64,000 bases of DNA from Parafrigoribacterium mesophilum (GTDB lineage Bacteria; Actinomycetota; Actinomycetes; Actinomycetales; Microbacteriaceae): the NCBI RefSeq assembly GCF_039652555.1, contig NZ_JBDJAF010000001.1:1240001-1304000 (forward strand). Direction: 5' to 3'. Below the pieces are notes generated by a model, which worked only from the letters and a program-made list of their open reading frames with translations, had not been told where the DNA came from and searched no databases. Positions 17,423 through 25,758 of this stretch are shown piece after piece. The position numbers were made by a program, and so were the translations under genes. Position 1 is the stretch's first letter. Each line of letters starts with the position of its first letter.

Positions 17423-18437
17423 CCGCGGCGGCGCCGTACCCGATGGCGAGCTGCCGCAGCGCGCGCCGCAGCGGCGGGCCGCCGGAGAGGAGTCCGACGA
17501 CGGCGCCGGTGCCGAGCAGCGCCAAGCCGACGATCAGCGCTGACACCAGGACCGCGGCGACACCCTGCATGCCGAAGAGGTAGGGCAGCACGGGTATGAG
17601 CGCACCGGATGCGAAGAAGGCAAAACTCGAAAACGCCGCGGCCCGCGCGGAGCCGATCTCCTCGTGCTGGTCGATGACCGGCACCTCATCGGTGCGATCG
17701 AGCCGCAGGTTGCGCATCACCCGAAGCGCCTTGGCTTCAGCGTCGGCCACCGACATCCCTCTGGCGCGGTACACCAGCGCGAGTTCGTTCGCGTCGACGT
17801 CGAGGTGGGAGAGGGCGGCACTCGCATCCGGGTTCGGGTTGGATGCTTCGAGCAATTCACGCTGGGACCGGATCGACACGTACTCCCCGGCGGCCATCGA
17901 CAACGCACCGGCGAGCAGGCCGGCCAGGCCGGTGGCCAGGATGACGGCGGTGGACACTCCGGTCGCGCCGATGCCCATCACCAGGGCGAGGTTCGAGACC
18001 AGACCGTCGTTGGCGCCGAAGATCGCGGCGCGAAAGGTTCCGGACAGCCGATTTCGGCCCCGGGCGGCAAGGCCCCGGACGACCTCTTCGTGGATGCGCT
18101 CGTCCGCGGCCATCGACCTGGTGGCATCCGTGTCGGCCTCGTACGGCGAGCGCGCTTCGGCCCGTTGGGCGAGCGCCAGCACGAAGACCGAGCCGAACCG
18201 CCGCGCCAGCAACCCGAGCGCCCTGGTGCGCAGGTCGCCGCGGCGGGGTGTGCCCACATCATCGCCCAGCAACTCGCGCCAGTGCGCCTCGTGGCGACCT
18301 TCCGCGTCGGCGAGCGCCAGCAGGATCGCGCGCTCCTCGCCACTGCGACGCTGGGCGAGATCACGGTAGACCGCCGCCTCGGCACGTTCGTCGGCGAGGT
18401 ACTGCCGCCAGCGCCGGATCTCCTGGGGAGTGGGCAC
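17379..18437 (-). CDS. VIT1/CCC1-family transporter with N-terminal ferritin-like domain
   Basis: A 352-residue membrane protein. Residues 1-135 resemble a rubrerythrin/ferritin-like four-helix domain with EERAILLALADAEGRHEAHWRELL and ADERIHEEVVRGL, carrying the Glu and His residues expected at a metal site. The rest is a VIT1/CCC1 domain with SGTFRAAIFGANDGLVSNLALVMG, GEYVSIRSQREL and three hydrophobic C-terminal helices. The family moves iron or manganese out of the cytosol. GTG 18437 is chosen because it falls 1 base from the stop of galM; the frame remains open further upstream inside galM. It shares 44 bases at its 3' end with the convergent lipase-like gene. Confidence 0.88.
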   Translation of the reverse strand: MPTPQEIRRWRQYLADERAEAAVYRDLAQRRSGEERAILLALADAEGRHEAHWRELLGDDVGTPRRGDLRTRALGLLARRFGSVFVLALAQRAEARSPYEADTDATRSMAADERIHEEVVRGLAARGRNRLSGTFRAAIFGANDGLVSNLALVMGIGATGVSTAVILATGLAGLLAGALSMAAGEYVSIRSQRELLEASNPNPDASAALSHLDVDANELALVYRARGMSVADAEAKALRVMRNLRLDRTDEVPVIDQHEEIGSARAAAFSSFAFFASGALIPVLPYLFGMQGVAAVLVSALIVGLALLGTGAVVGLLSGGPPLRRALRQLAIGYGAAAVTYLLGLLLAGIVG

Positions 18438-18438
18438 G

Positions 18439-19362
18439 CTACGCGCCGGCTTCGCCGTACGTGACGCCCCAGCTGGCGCTCCACGATTGGTCAGGCCCCA
18501 GCCAGCGCACACCGTCGCCGCTGTTGAACGCGTTCGCCGGCGCCGTCATCGGCTCGATCGCGATGGCCAGCTCCCGGCCGGGGAAGGTTCGAGTGGTGAA
18601 CGCCTGCACGTAGCCGAACGAGAGGTCCTGCCAGAGGGTGAGCATCCGGCCGTCCGGCGAGCGCAGCGTGTGCCTGGCGACGCCGTCGTGGAACTCGACC
18701 CCGCCGAATCCGTCGTCCAGGCGCAGTTCGTCGACCAGGCGGCCGCCGCGGAAGTCGTACTCTGTACCCTCCACCGGCACCTCACGAATGGGGTTGAGTC
18801 GTGCATCCACCTCAAAATGGGTGGCCGCGGCGATGCTGAGTGTGAGTTCCGCGGTCGGGACATCGTCGATTCTGAAATACGGATGCGCCCCGATGGCAAC
18901 CGGCGCCGGTTCGGCCGAGATGTTGGTGATGTCGTGGGTGACGGTGATGCCGTCGTCCTCCAACTGGTAGCGCACCACTGTGTCCAGCTGGAACGGGTAG
19001 CCGTGCTGCGGGAAGACCGTCGCCGCCAGGCTGATCGCATCAGCGCTTTGTTCCTGCACGGTGTAGGCGGTGTGCCGCAGCAACCCGTGGATCGCGTTGT
19101 GCTTGTCCGGCTCGCTCAGGTCCAACTGCTGCCGCACTCCGTTCCACCGCCAGACGCCGTCTTCGACCCGGTTCGGCCACGGCACCAGCACGCTGCCGGC
19201 CCCCAGCGGCGGCGTATCGGATTCGGAAAACGTCTCGACGAGTTGCACATCGCCAACGCTCAAGAACCTGAGTCCCCCACCCACCTCGGTTAGGATGGCC
19301 CGGGACAGGCCGTGGCCACTCGTCCTGGTCAGTTCAAACTGTTTTCCTGTTGCCGAGCGCAT
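18439..19362 (-). CDS. galM: Aldose 1-epimerase
   Basis: A 307-residue mutarotase that interconverts the alpha and beta anomers of galactose or another aldose. Recognisable features are VPWPNRVEDGVWRWNG at about 59-74, NAIHGLLRHTAY near 88-99 with a catalytic-site His, GAHPYFRI (second His), and YVQAFTTRTFPG with the region where the catalytic Glu follows (AIAIEPMTAP). It is divergent from galK with an 86-base gap, so the two may be co-regulated for galactose use. Its stop lies 1 base before the VIT-like gene start. Confidence 0.88.
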   Translation of the reverse strand: MRSATGKQFELTRTSGHGLSRAILTEVGGGLRFLSVGDVQLVETFSESDTPPLGAGSVLVPWPNRVEDGVWRWNGVRQQLDLSEPDKHNAIHGLLRHTAYTVQEQSADAISLAATVFPQHGYPFQLDTVVRYQLEDDGITVTHDITNISAEPAPVAIGAHPYFRIDDVPTAELTLSIAAATHFEVDARLNPIREVPVEGTEYDFRGGRLVDELRLDDGFGGVEFHDGVARHTLRSPDGRMLTLWQDLSFGYVQAFTTRTFPGRELAIAIEPMTAPANAFNSGDGVRWLGPDQSWSASWGVTYGEAGA

Positions 19363-19448
19363 GCTGCCAGCCTAAATGACCAGGACAACCGGGCCGCGGA
19401 GCCCCGCGGCGAAGTTCTTTCGGCACCAGATCGGTAGGAGCACCCCCC

Positions 19449-20609
19449 ATGACGGACCTTCGGGACGACACCAGAGCCGGCTTCGCCGAGCTCTACGGCT
19501 ACGCGTCCACCGGTGTGTGGTCGGCGCCTGGCCGGGTCAACCTCATCGGCGAGCACACAGACTACAACTTCGGCTTCGTGCTGCCGTTCGCCATCGACCT
19601 GCGCACCGTCGTTGCCGTGGCGCCTCGGACCGACGGCCGGATGCGGGTGGCCAGTTCCCTCGCGCACGAGGCCGTGGACGTTGAGCTCGCACAGCTGTCA
19701 CCGGATCGACTGGACGGCTGGTCGGCTTATCCGCTGGGAGTGGCGTGGGCGCTGGGACGCTTCGGCGTCGCACTGGACAGCGCGCACGGGTTCGACCTGT
19801 TCATCGACTCCAACGTGCCCGTCGGGGCCGGCCTGTCGTCATCCGCCGCCATCGAATGCGCCGTCGCGCTCGCGCTCAACGAGCTGTGGGAACTCGGCCT
19901 GGACCGGCCGACGCTGGCGAAGGTGGGGCAGCTGGCCGAGAACGAGGCGGTCGGAGCACCCACCGGCATCATGGACCAGTCGGCGTCGCTGCTCGGCGAG
20001 CCGGATTGTGCGGTGTTTCTGGACTGTCGCAGCACAGACTCCGAGATCATCCACCTGGGTTTGAAAGACGCGGGGCTCGAAATCCTCGTCATCGACACCG
20101 GCCAGCCGCACGAGCACGCCACCAACGGGTACGCGCAGCGCCGTGAGTCCTGCGAGCGGGGCGCCAAGGAGCTCGAAGTGGACTCGCTGCGCGACGTGGA
20201 CATCGAGGATCTGCCGCGGGCACGCGCGCTGCTGGACCCGATGACGTTTCGGCGGGTGCGCCACGTGGTGACTGAGAATCAGCGGGTACTCGACACGGTG
20301 CGTGCGCTCCGCGAAGAAGGAGCTGGCGATATCGGGCGGTTCCTCGACGGATCGCATCGGTCGATGAGCAGCGACTTCGATATCTCCACTCCCGAACTGG
20401 ATCTCGCGGTGGAGACCGCCTGCTCCCACGGCGCGTTGGGAGCCAGGATGACCGGCGGCGGCTTCGGCGGGTCGGCCATCGCGTTGATCCCGATACAGTC
20501 GCGCTCCCTCGTGCAGGGTGCCATCGACGGCGCCTTCGCGGAGCACGGTTACGGGCAGCCTGATACCTTCGTGGTGAACGCGGCTGCCGGGGCGACCCGA
20601 GAGCCATAG
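19449..20609 (+). CDS. galK: Galactokinase
   Basis: A 386-residue GHMP-family kinase that makes galactose 1-phosphate. The galactokinase signature GRVNLIGEHTDYNFGFVLP lies at about 28-46, the ATP-binding motif PVGAGLSSSAAIE near 125-137, and motif 3 RMTGGGFGGSAIAL near 341-354. Asp in IMDQSASLLG is the likely catalytic base. GGAG at 19437-19440 precedes ATG 19449. galT and galE are not in this window, so the rest of the Leloir pathway must be elsewhere. galM is divergent next to it. Confidence 0.94.
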   Translation: MTDLRDDTRAGFAELYGYASTGVWSAPGRVNLIGEHTDYNFGFVLPFAIDLRTVVAVAPRTDGRMRVASSLAHEAVDVELAQLSPDRLDGWSAYPLGVAWALGRFGVALDSAHGFDLFIDSNVPVGAGLSSSAAIECAVALALNELWELGLDRPTLAKVGQLAENEAVGAPTGIMDQSASLLGEPDCAVFLDCRSTDSEIIHLGLKDAGLEILVIDTGQPHEHATNGYAQRRESCERGAKELEVDSLRDVDIEDLPRARALLDPMTFRRVRHVVTENQRVLDTVRALREEGAGDIGRFLDGSHRSMSSDFDISTPELDLAVETACSHGALGARMTGGGFGGSAIALIPIQSRSLVQGAIDGAFAEHGYGQPDTFVVNAAAGATREP

Positions 20610-20632
20610 TCGGCACTCGAGCGGAGGCATTG

Positions 20633-21412
20633 GTGCGAGGGTCCTTACCACACGCCCGTCTGAGCGTTGTGGGTGGTGCGGCCGCGTGCGCGATCCTGTG
20701 CACGCTCCTGCTGGCCGGATGCGCAACCGCTGCGCCGGCGACACCGAAGACGACGACTACCCCAACACCGGCCACCGCATCACCACAGCCTCCCAGTGCA
20801 ACACCCGAGGACCCGTCGGACGTGCTGTTCACGATTAACGCGACGGCGCGCGCCACCGATGGCAGCCGGGTGGGTGTCACCCTCACCGCGCATCTCCCGG
20901 TGGCCTACACCGACCCCGCGGTGCGGGAGCTCAGCGGCGAATTCCTCGACGGATGCCCGACCGACGCCTCGGGCCGCCCCATCACCGAGGAGACCCTGGT
21001 TGACACCGGCAGCGCCCTGATGCCGCTCACGTTGACCAGCAACCGGCCGGGACAGACGTTCGTGGCGCCGATCCAGCTGTTCCTCGGCGGCCCGTACACC
21101 ACGCAGACGGTCTCCGGCGCGGGGATTGTGCCCCCGGCAGAGGGATGCACGGGCATCTACACCTGGATGAAGTCTGGCGAGGCGCACGCGCTGATCGACT
21201 TTCAGACCAACGCGTCGGTGCCGGACGTGACGATGTGGCGCTACGGCCACTACGGCTTCGTGGTGGCTCCCGAGTCTGGTGCCACGATCGAATCCTGCAG
21301 CGTGACGATGACCGCGCTCGGGGAACAGGCCGGCGTCAGCGACATCCACGGGTGGGATCCCGCGACGGCCGCCACCGGAACCTCCTGCGGAATCGGATAC
21401 AGCGGCGAGTAG
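20633..21412 (+). CDS. Putative lipoprotein, unknown function
   Basis: A 259-residue secreted protein. The N-terminus has Arg residues, a hydrophobic stretch and the lipobox LLLAGCAT, so Cys near residue 28 should be lipidated. A Thr/Pro-rich linker (about 33-62) follows, and then a folded domain with four or more Cys residues that could pair outside the cell. No family is recognised. GTG 20633 is chosen because GGAGG at 20623-20627 is 5 bases upstream; TTG at 20630 is too close. It is convergent with folD and follows galK by 23 bases, but a galactose role is not evident. Confidence 0.72.
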   Translation: MRGSLPHARLSVVGGAAACAILCTLLLAGCATAAPATPKTTTTPTPATASPQPPSATPEDPSDVLFTINATARATDGSRVGVTLTAHLPVAYTDPAVRELSGEFLDGCPTDASGRPITEETLVDTGSALMPLTLTSNRPGQTFVAPIQLFLGGPYTTQTVSGAGIVPPAEGCTGIYTWMKSGEAHALIDFQTNASVPDVTMWRYGHYGFVVAPESGATIESCSVTMTALGEQAGVSDIHGWDPATAATGTSCGIGYSGE

Positions 21413-21421
21413 CCTCCTGGA

Positions 21422-22300
21422 CTACAGGCGCTCGGCGGCCTCGATCACGTTGGACAGCAGCATGGCCCTGGTCATAAGACCGACACCACCGGGAACCGGG
21501 GAGAGATAGCCGGCCACCTCGGACACCGCGGGATCGACGTCGCCGGACAGTTTGGCCCTCCCGGAGTCGGTGGTGCCAACCCGGCTGACTCCGACGTCCA
21601 CGACGGCAGCACCGGGCTTCACCCAGTCCGGCTTGACCAGATGCGGGACGCCCACCGCTGCGACCACGATGTCCGCGCGGCGCACTTCGGCCGCGAGGTC
21701 GACCGTGCGCGAATGCGTGAGCGTCACGGTGGCATCCAAGCCCTTGCGGGTGAGCAGGAGGCCGAGTGGACGGCCGACCGTGATTCCTCGTCCGATCACG
21801 ACGACGTGCTTGCCGCTGATCGGCACGTCGTACCGCTGCAGTAGTTCGACGACGCCGGCCGGGGTGCACGGCAACGGCGACTTCAGGTCCCCGGCGACGC
21901 CAAGCACGAGCCGGCCCAGGTTGGTGGGATGCAAGCCGTCCGCGTCCTTGGCCGGGTCCACGAGTTCGAGCATCGCGTTATCGTCGAGGCCGTCGGGCAG
22001 GGGAAGCTGCACGATGAATCCGGTGACCGCGGCGCTGGAGTTCAGTTCCGCGATCGCGGCACGCACGTCGGCGGCGGAGGCGGTGGACGGTAGGTCGATC
22101 CGGATCGACTCGATACCCACTTCGGCGCAGTCGCGGTGTTTGCCGGCGACATAGGAGTGCGACCCGGGATCGTCGCCAACGAGCAGGGTGCCCAGACCTG
22201 GGTGGATGCCCCGCTCGCGTAAGAGCTTCACGCGCACTGCCAGTTCGGCCTTCAGGACGGTCGCGGTGGCGACGCCGTCCATCCGGATAGCGCTCACCAC
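21422..22300 (-). CDS. folD: Bifunctional methylenetetrahydrofolate dehydrogenase/cyclohydrolase
   Basis: A 292-residue FolD, which converts 5,10-methylene-THF to 10-formyl-THF in two steps with NADP. It carries GDDPGSHSYVAGKHRDCAEVGI with the catalytic Tyr and Lys, GFIVQLPLPDGLDD, DPAKDADGLHPTNLGRL and the dinucleotide-binding VIGRGITVGRPLGLLL. The start overlaps the stop of glyA (GTGGTGA), so translation is coupled. glyA and folD form a one-carbon operon under the ZTP riboswitch at 23643-23711. Confidence 0.95.
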   Translation of the reverse strand: MVSAIRMDGVATATVLKAELAVRVKLLRERGIHPGLGTLLVGDDPGSHSYVAGKHRDCAEVGIESIRIDLPSTASAADVRAAIAELNSSAAVTGFIVQLPLPDGLDDNAMLELVDPAKDADGLHPTNLGRLVLGVAGDLKSPLPCTPAGVVELLQRYDVPISGKHVVVIGRGITVGRPLGLLLTRKGLDATVTLTHSRTVDLAAEVRRADIVVAAVGVPHLVKPDWVKPGAAVVDVGVSRVGTTDSGRAKLSGDVDPAVSEVAGYLSPVPGGVGLMTRAMLLSNVIEAAERL

Positions 22301-23595
22301 TGCTCCAGTCCCGGGTACAGCGGGAAGGCATCCGACAGTGCGGTCACCCGCGTGCGCAGCTCCGAGACATCCGCCCCAGGCTTGAGCGCCGTGGCAATGA
22401 TGTCGGCCACTTCGGTGAACTCGGTGTCGCCGAATCCGCGAGTGGCCAGGGCCGGAGTGCCGATCCTCAGTCCGGAGGTGACCATCGGCGGGCGCGGATC
22501 GAACGGCACCGCGTTGCGGTTCACGGTGATGTTCACGTCGTGCAGCAGGTCTTCGGCCTGCTTGCCGTCCATGGGCGAGTCCCGCAGGTCGGCGAGCACG
22601 AGGTGCACATCGGTGCCGCCGGTGAGCACGTCGACGCCGGCATCCTTCATGTCTGCGGAGACCAGCCGGTCCGCGAGGATCTTCGCGCCGCGCACGGTGC
22701 GCTGCTGCCGGTCCCGGAACTCGTCAGTGGCCGCGAGCAGGAACGCCGTGGCCTTGGCGGCGATAACGTGCATGAGCGGACCGCCCTGCTGCCCGGGGAA
22801 CACGGCGGAGTTGAGCTTCCGGCCCAGGTCGGGATCGCGGCTGAGGATGAAGCCGCTGCGCGGTCCGGCGAGGGTCTTGTGCACGGTGCTGGAGACGACA
22901 TCCGCGTAGGGGACCGGGCTCGGGTGCAAGCCGGTGGCCACCAGGCCGGCGAAATGAGCCATGTCCACCCACAGCTTGGCGCCTACCTCGTCGGCGATGG
23001 CGCGGAAAGCGGCGAAGTCGAGCTGGCGAGGATAGGCGGACCAGCCGGCGATGAGCACCGTCGGCCGGTACTCCAGCGCCTTGTCGCGCACGATATCCAT
23101 GTCCACGAGGAATGTCTTCGGGTCGACCCCGTAGGCGGTGGCGTTGTACAGCTTGCCGGAGAAGTTCAGCTTCATGCCATGGGTGAGGTGCCCGCCGTGG
23201 GCGAGTTCCATACCGAGGATGGTGTCGCCGGGAGTAGCCAGCGCCGCGAGCACCGCGGCGTTGGCACTGGCACCGGAGTGCGGCTGTACGTTGGCGAATG
23301 CGGCGCCGAACAAGGACTTGGCCCGGTCGATCGCGAGCTGCTCCGCGACATCCACGTACTCGCATCCGCCGTAGTAGCGGCGCCCGGGGTAACCTTCCGC
23401 GTACTTGTTGGTGAGCACGGAGCCTTGCGCCTCGAGCACGGCGCGGGGAACGAAGTTCTCACTGGCGATCATCTCGAGGTAGTCGCGCTGGCGGCCAAGC
23501 TCGCCCTTCAGCACGGCGGCGATCTCCGGGTCGACGCTCTCGAGCGGGTCGGTGAAGGTGGACGGAAGTCTGCTGGTGGAAAGTGCGGTGTTCAA
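22294..23595 (-). CDS. glyA: Serine hydroxymethyltransferase
   Basis: A 433-residue PLP enzyme that converts serine and THF to glycine and 5,10-methylene-THF. The PLP lysine is Lys240 in STVHKTLAGPRSG; the N-terminal ASENFVP, TNKYAEGYPGRRYYGG and VQPHSGASAN motifs are all intact. The start is TTG at 23595, with GAGGAG about 6 bases upstream. A ZTP riboswitch precedes it, which fits: ZTP builds up when 10-formyl-THF is short, and the riboswitch would then raise glyA and folD expression. Confidence 0.96.
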   Translation of the reverse strand: MNTALSTSRLPSTFTDPLESVDPEIAAVLKGELGRQRDYLEMIASENFVPRAVLEAQGSVLTNKYAEGYPGRRYYGGCEYVDVAEQLAIDRAKSLFGAAFANVQPHSGASANAAVLAALATPGDTILGMELAHGGHLTHGMKLNFSGKLYNATAYGVDPKTFLVDMDIVRDKALEYRPTVLIAGWSAYPRQLDFAAFRAIADEVGAKLWVDMAHFAGLVATGLHPSPVPYADVVSSTVHKTLAGPRSGFILSRDPDLGRKLNSAVFPGQQGGPLMHVIAAKATAFLLAATDEFRDRQQRTVRGAKILADRLVSADMKDAGVDVLTGGTDVHLVLADLRDSPMDGKQAEDLLHDVNITVNRNAVPFDPRPPMVTSGLRIGTPALATRGFGDTEFTEVADIIATALKPGADVSELRTRVTALSDAFPLYPGLEQW

Positions 23596-23642
23596 CTGGA
23601 GCTCCTCGACGACATCGGATGACTAATACGGTATCCGCTTCG

Positions 23643-23711
23643 GCCCAGGCGAACGGCCAAATCGTTGTCAGTCGCTCCCCGATGGTGCCCCATCCGAACG
23701 CCAGTTGCGAC
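23643..23711 (-). promoter_or_regulatory. ZTP (pfl-type) riboswitch upstream of glyA
   Basis: Read on the minus strand, the leader has the two conserved halves of the ZTP aptamer. The first is CGCAACTGGCG, a variable stem, and then ACCATCGGGGAGCGAC. The second, after a short linker, is TTGGCCGTTCGCCTGGGC, whose CGCC-TGGGC pseudoknot strand is diagnostic. It lies 48 bases before the glyA TTG start. Downstream, CGGAT and ATCCG could form an expression-platform stem ahead of the GAGGAG site. A possible promoter, TTGAAG and TAAACT, lies just upstream with a long 19-base spacer. The class is known to control one-carbon and purine genes. Confidence 0.9.
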
Positions 23712-23773
23712 TTTCTTAGTTTAGCCGAGCCCGATCCCTCATCTTCAATCCCTTCTTTGACCTCGCCTCTAGT

Positions 23774-23855
23774 CCCGTTTCACGGAGTTTCTGTCCCAAA
23801 CAGGCCCGGATCGCCGGTAACCGGGGCTGCGGTGACAGTTTTTCCTTGAAACGGG
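23774..23855. repeat. 82-bp palindromic element, copy 1
   Basis: Two 22-base arms (23774-23795 and 23834-23855) enclose 38 bases. The outer 13 positions pair almost fully, four positions form a symmetric internal loop, and the last five (CTGTC/GACAG) pair again. The right arm plus 4 adjoining bases (26 bases, 23830-23855) is exactly the reverse complement of the left end of a second 82-bp element at 63806-63887. A 13-base tandem copy of the arm end (CCTTGAAACGGGT) follows at 23857-23869. The element sits between the promoter side of glyA and the end of the oxidoreductase gene. Confidence 0.8.
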
Positions 23856-23905
23856 TCCTTGAAACGGGTGCTTGGGCCGGGTGGTGGAACGGGTTCTGGA
23901 AGCGG

Positions 23906-24847
23906 TCAGGGGTGGATGGTGGTGGCGGCGGTCAGGGATGCGGCGGCGGCCAGGGCGAGCCGAAGAGCCCAGATGGCAGCGTCCACCGGGCACAGTGTCG
24001 GCGGCGTGCCGGTGTCCACACAGTGCAGAAAGTACTCAGCCTGCCGGGCATACGGGTTCTCGTCGGCGATCGAGGTGGGCGACGCATCCGAAAAGCGGTA
24101 GTGGGCCAACCCGTCACTGCCGACCAGTTCGATCGAGCTGGTGAACGGGGTACCCGGCGGCATGGACAGGTGGGTGAGCACCTGCCCGATCCCGCCGTCC
24201 GCGTATTCGACGGTCGTCTCGATCGGGCCGTCGTGCCAGGCCCGCACCGCGGTCACCGCGACGGGAGTGCCGAGATAGAGGTTCAGCTGATCGAAGTCAT
24301 GGATGCCGAAATCCACCAGAATGCCGCCCGACTGCGACTCGTCGCGCATCCAGGGCGCCTGTTCCCCCGGGGCACTGATCCGCCGCGCCCGCACGGCCAG
24401 GATCCGCCCGAGTTGCCCGGCCTCAGCCTTGTGTCGAAGGGCGCGATACCCGGCGAAGAAGCGCACGACGTGCGCCACCATGAGTACGGTGCCCCTGGCC
24501 TCGGCGGCGATCGCCAGGGCCTGCCCCACCGTTAGTGCGATGGGTTTTTCGAGCAGCACATTCTTGCCGGCGCGAAGCGCCCGGATGGCAATGTCCTCGT
24601 GCGTGGGCGTTGGTGTGCAGATTGAGACGATGTCCACCTCGGGGTCCGCCAGCACGACGTCGAGATCGGTCACGAACCGGGCGGATGCCGCGTGCTCCCT
24701 GGCCCGTTCGGGGCCCGGCGCACAGATGTACCGGACCTCCTGCCCCAACTCGGACCAGGCCCTGGCATGCTCCCGGCCCATCCGGCCCTGCCCGATGACG
24801 CCCACCGTGTGCGGGGATGAGGCCCGTGTCGCGGTTGGCGGCGTCAC
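23906..24847 (-). CDS. Gfo/Idh/MocA-family oxidoreductase
   Basis: A 313-residue NAD(P)-dependent oxidoreductase. The Rossmann motif VGVIGQGRMGREHARA is at about 15-30, the family motif LLEKPIAL near 96-103, and GGILVDFGIHDFDQLNLY carries the usual catalytic-site Asp and His. The substrate is probably a sugar or cyclitol. GTG 24847 overlaps the stop of the ngcG-like permease (GTGA), so it is the fourth coupled gene of the importer operon and likely acts on the imported sugar or a derivative. Confidence 0.85.
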   Translation of the reverse strand: MTPPTATRASSPHTVGVIGQGRMGREHARAWSELGQEVRYICAPGPERAREHAASARFVTDLDVVLADPEVDIVSICTPTPTHEDIAIRALRAGKNVLLEKPIALTVGQALAIAAEARGTVLMVAHVVRFFAGYRALRHKAEAGQLGRILAVRARRISAPGEQAPWMRDESQSGGILVDFGIHDFDQLNLYLGTPVAVTAVRAWHDGPIETTVEYADGGIGQVLTHLSMPPGTPFTSSIELVGSDGLAHYRFSDASPTSIADENPYARQAEYFLHCVDTGTPPTLCPVDAAIWALRLALAAAASLTAATTIHP

Positions 24848-25758
24848 TTATTGGTGCCCTGCGAGACAGATCCCTGCAGCTGGCGTTGGAAGATGAGGTA
24901 GACGATGAAGACCGGGATCACCGTGATCACCACGGCGGCGAACAGCGCACCGAAGTCCACGGAGTAGCCCGCCTGGGACGCGAACTGCGCCATGCCTTGC
25001 GTCAGCACGTACTTCTCGGGGTCGGTGTTCAGCGCGATGGGCAGCAGGAACTGGTTCCACAGTCCGACGAAGTTCAGGATGGCCACGGTCGCCAGTCCGG
25101 GCTTGGCCATCGGCAGCATCACCTGAAAGAAGGTGCGCCACTCCCCCGCTCCGTCGATCGCCGCAGCCTCGGCGATCGAGTTCGACAGCGACTTGAAAAA
25201 GGAGAACAGGAAGAACACCGTGAACGGGTAGGCGAACGCCGCGTAGGTGACGATCAGCCCGGGAAGGGTGTTGAGCAGCCCGAAATTCTGCAGCACGAAG
25301 AACAACGGCACGATGGCCAGGAAGATCGGGAAGGTCAGCCCGGCGAGCATCAGGTAGTAGAGGACGCGGGACCCGGGGAACTGGAACCGAGCCAGCACGT
25401 AGGCGGTCATCGATCCGAACAGCATTGTCAGAATCAACGCGCCGAACACCACGACCAGGGTGTTGAAGAAGAAGCTTCCGATGTGCGCGGTGGTCCAGGC
25501 GCTGACGTAGTTGTCGAAGTTCCACTTCGAAGGCAGCGAAAACGGCGAGGCGAAGATCTCCGAATTGTTCTTGAACGACGACAGCACCGTCCAGATCAAC
25601 GGGAGGATGATGACGATCGCCCAGATGACCAGGACGGTGTGGGAGATGCCGCCGACGACTCGGTCGCCGGTGGTCGGTTTGCCGGAACGCGCGGCAACCG
25701 GCGTGGCTCGGTCGCTGCCGGCCGCGGCGGGGGGCGCATCCAGAGTTGTGTGTGTCAT
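24844..25758 (-). CDS. ngcG: Amino-sugar ABC transporter permease, NgcG-like
   Basis: A 304-residue MalG-type permease with six predicted helices (first at about 42-62) and the EAA loop IAEAAAIDGAGEWRTFFQVMLPM near 190-212. It is assigned as NgcG of the N-acetylglucosamine/diacetylchitobiose importer because of its fixed place after the NgcE- and NgcF-like genes. Its ATG overlaps the stop of ngcF (ATGA). As in other actinobacterial Ngc systems, no ATPase gene accompanies it, which implies a shared MsiK-type ATPase elsewhere. Confidence 0.85.
   Translation of the reverse strand: MTHTTLDAPPAAAGSDRATPVAARSGKPTTGDRVVGGISHTVLVIWAIVIILPLIWTVLSSFKNNSEIFASPFSLPSKWNFDNYVSAWTTAHIGSFFFNTLVVVFGALILTMLFGSMTAYVLARFQFPGSRVLYYLMLAGLTFPIFLAIVPLFFVLQNFGLLNTLPGLIVTYAAFAYPFTVFFLFSFFKSLSNSIAEAAAIDGAGEWRTFFQVMLPMAKPGLATVAILNFVGLWNQFLLPIALNTDPEKYVLTQGMAQFASQAGYSVDFGALFAAVVITVIPVFIVYLIFQRQLQGSVSQGTNK

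Larger units (their letters stand above)
23596..23905. other. 310-base gene-free region between glyA and the oxidoreductase gene
   Basis: This is the only gap above 300 bases in the window. It holds the glyA leader with its ZTP riboswitch (23643-23711), a possible glyA promoter just beyond it, the 82-bp palindromic element (23774-23855) and its 13-base tandem arm copy. The remaining 35 bases before the stop at 23906 are G-rich with repeated GGG(T/C) runs and show no gene. Confidence 0.8.
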
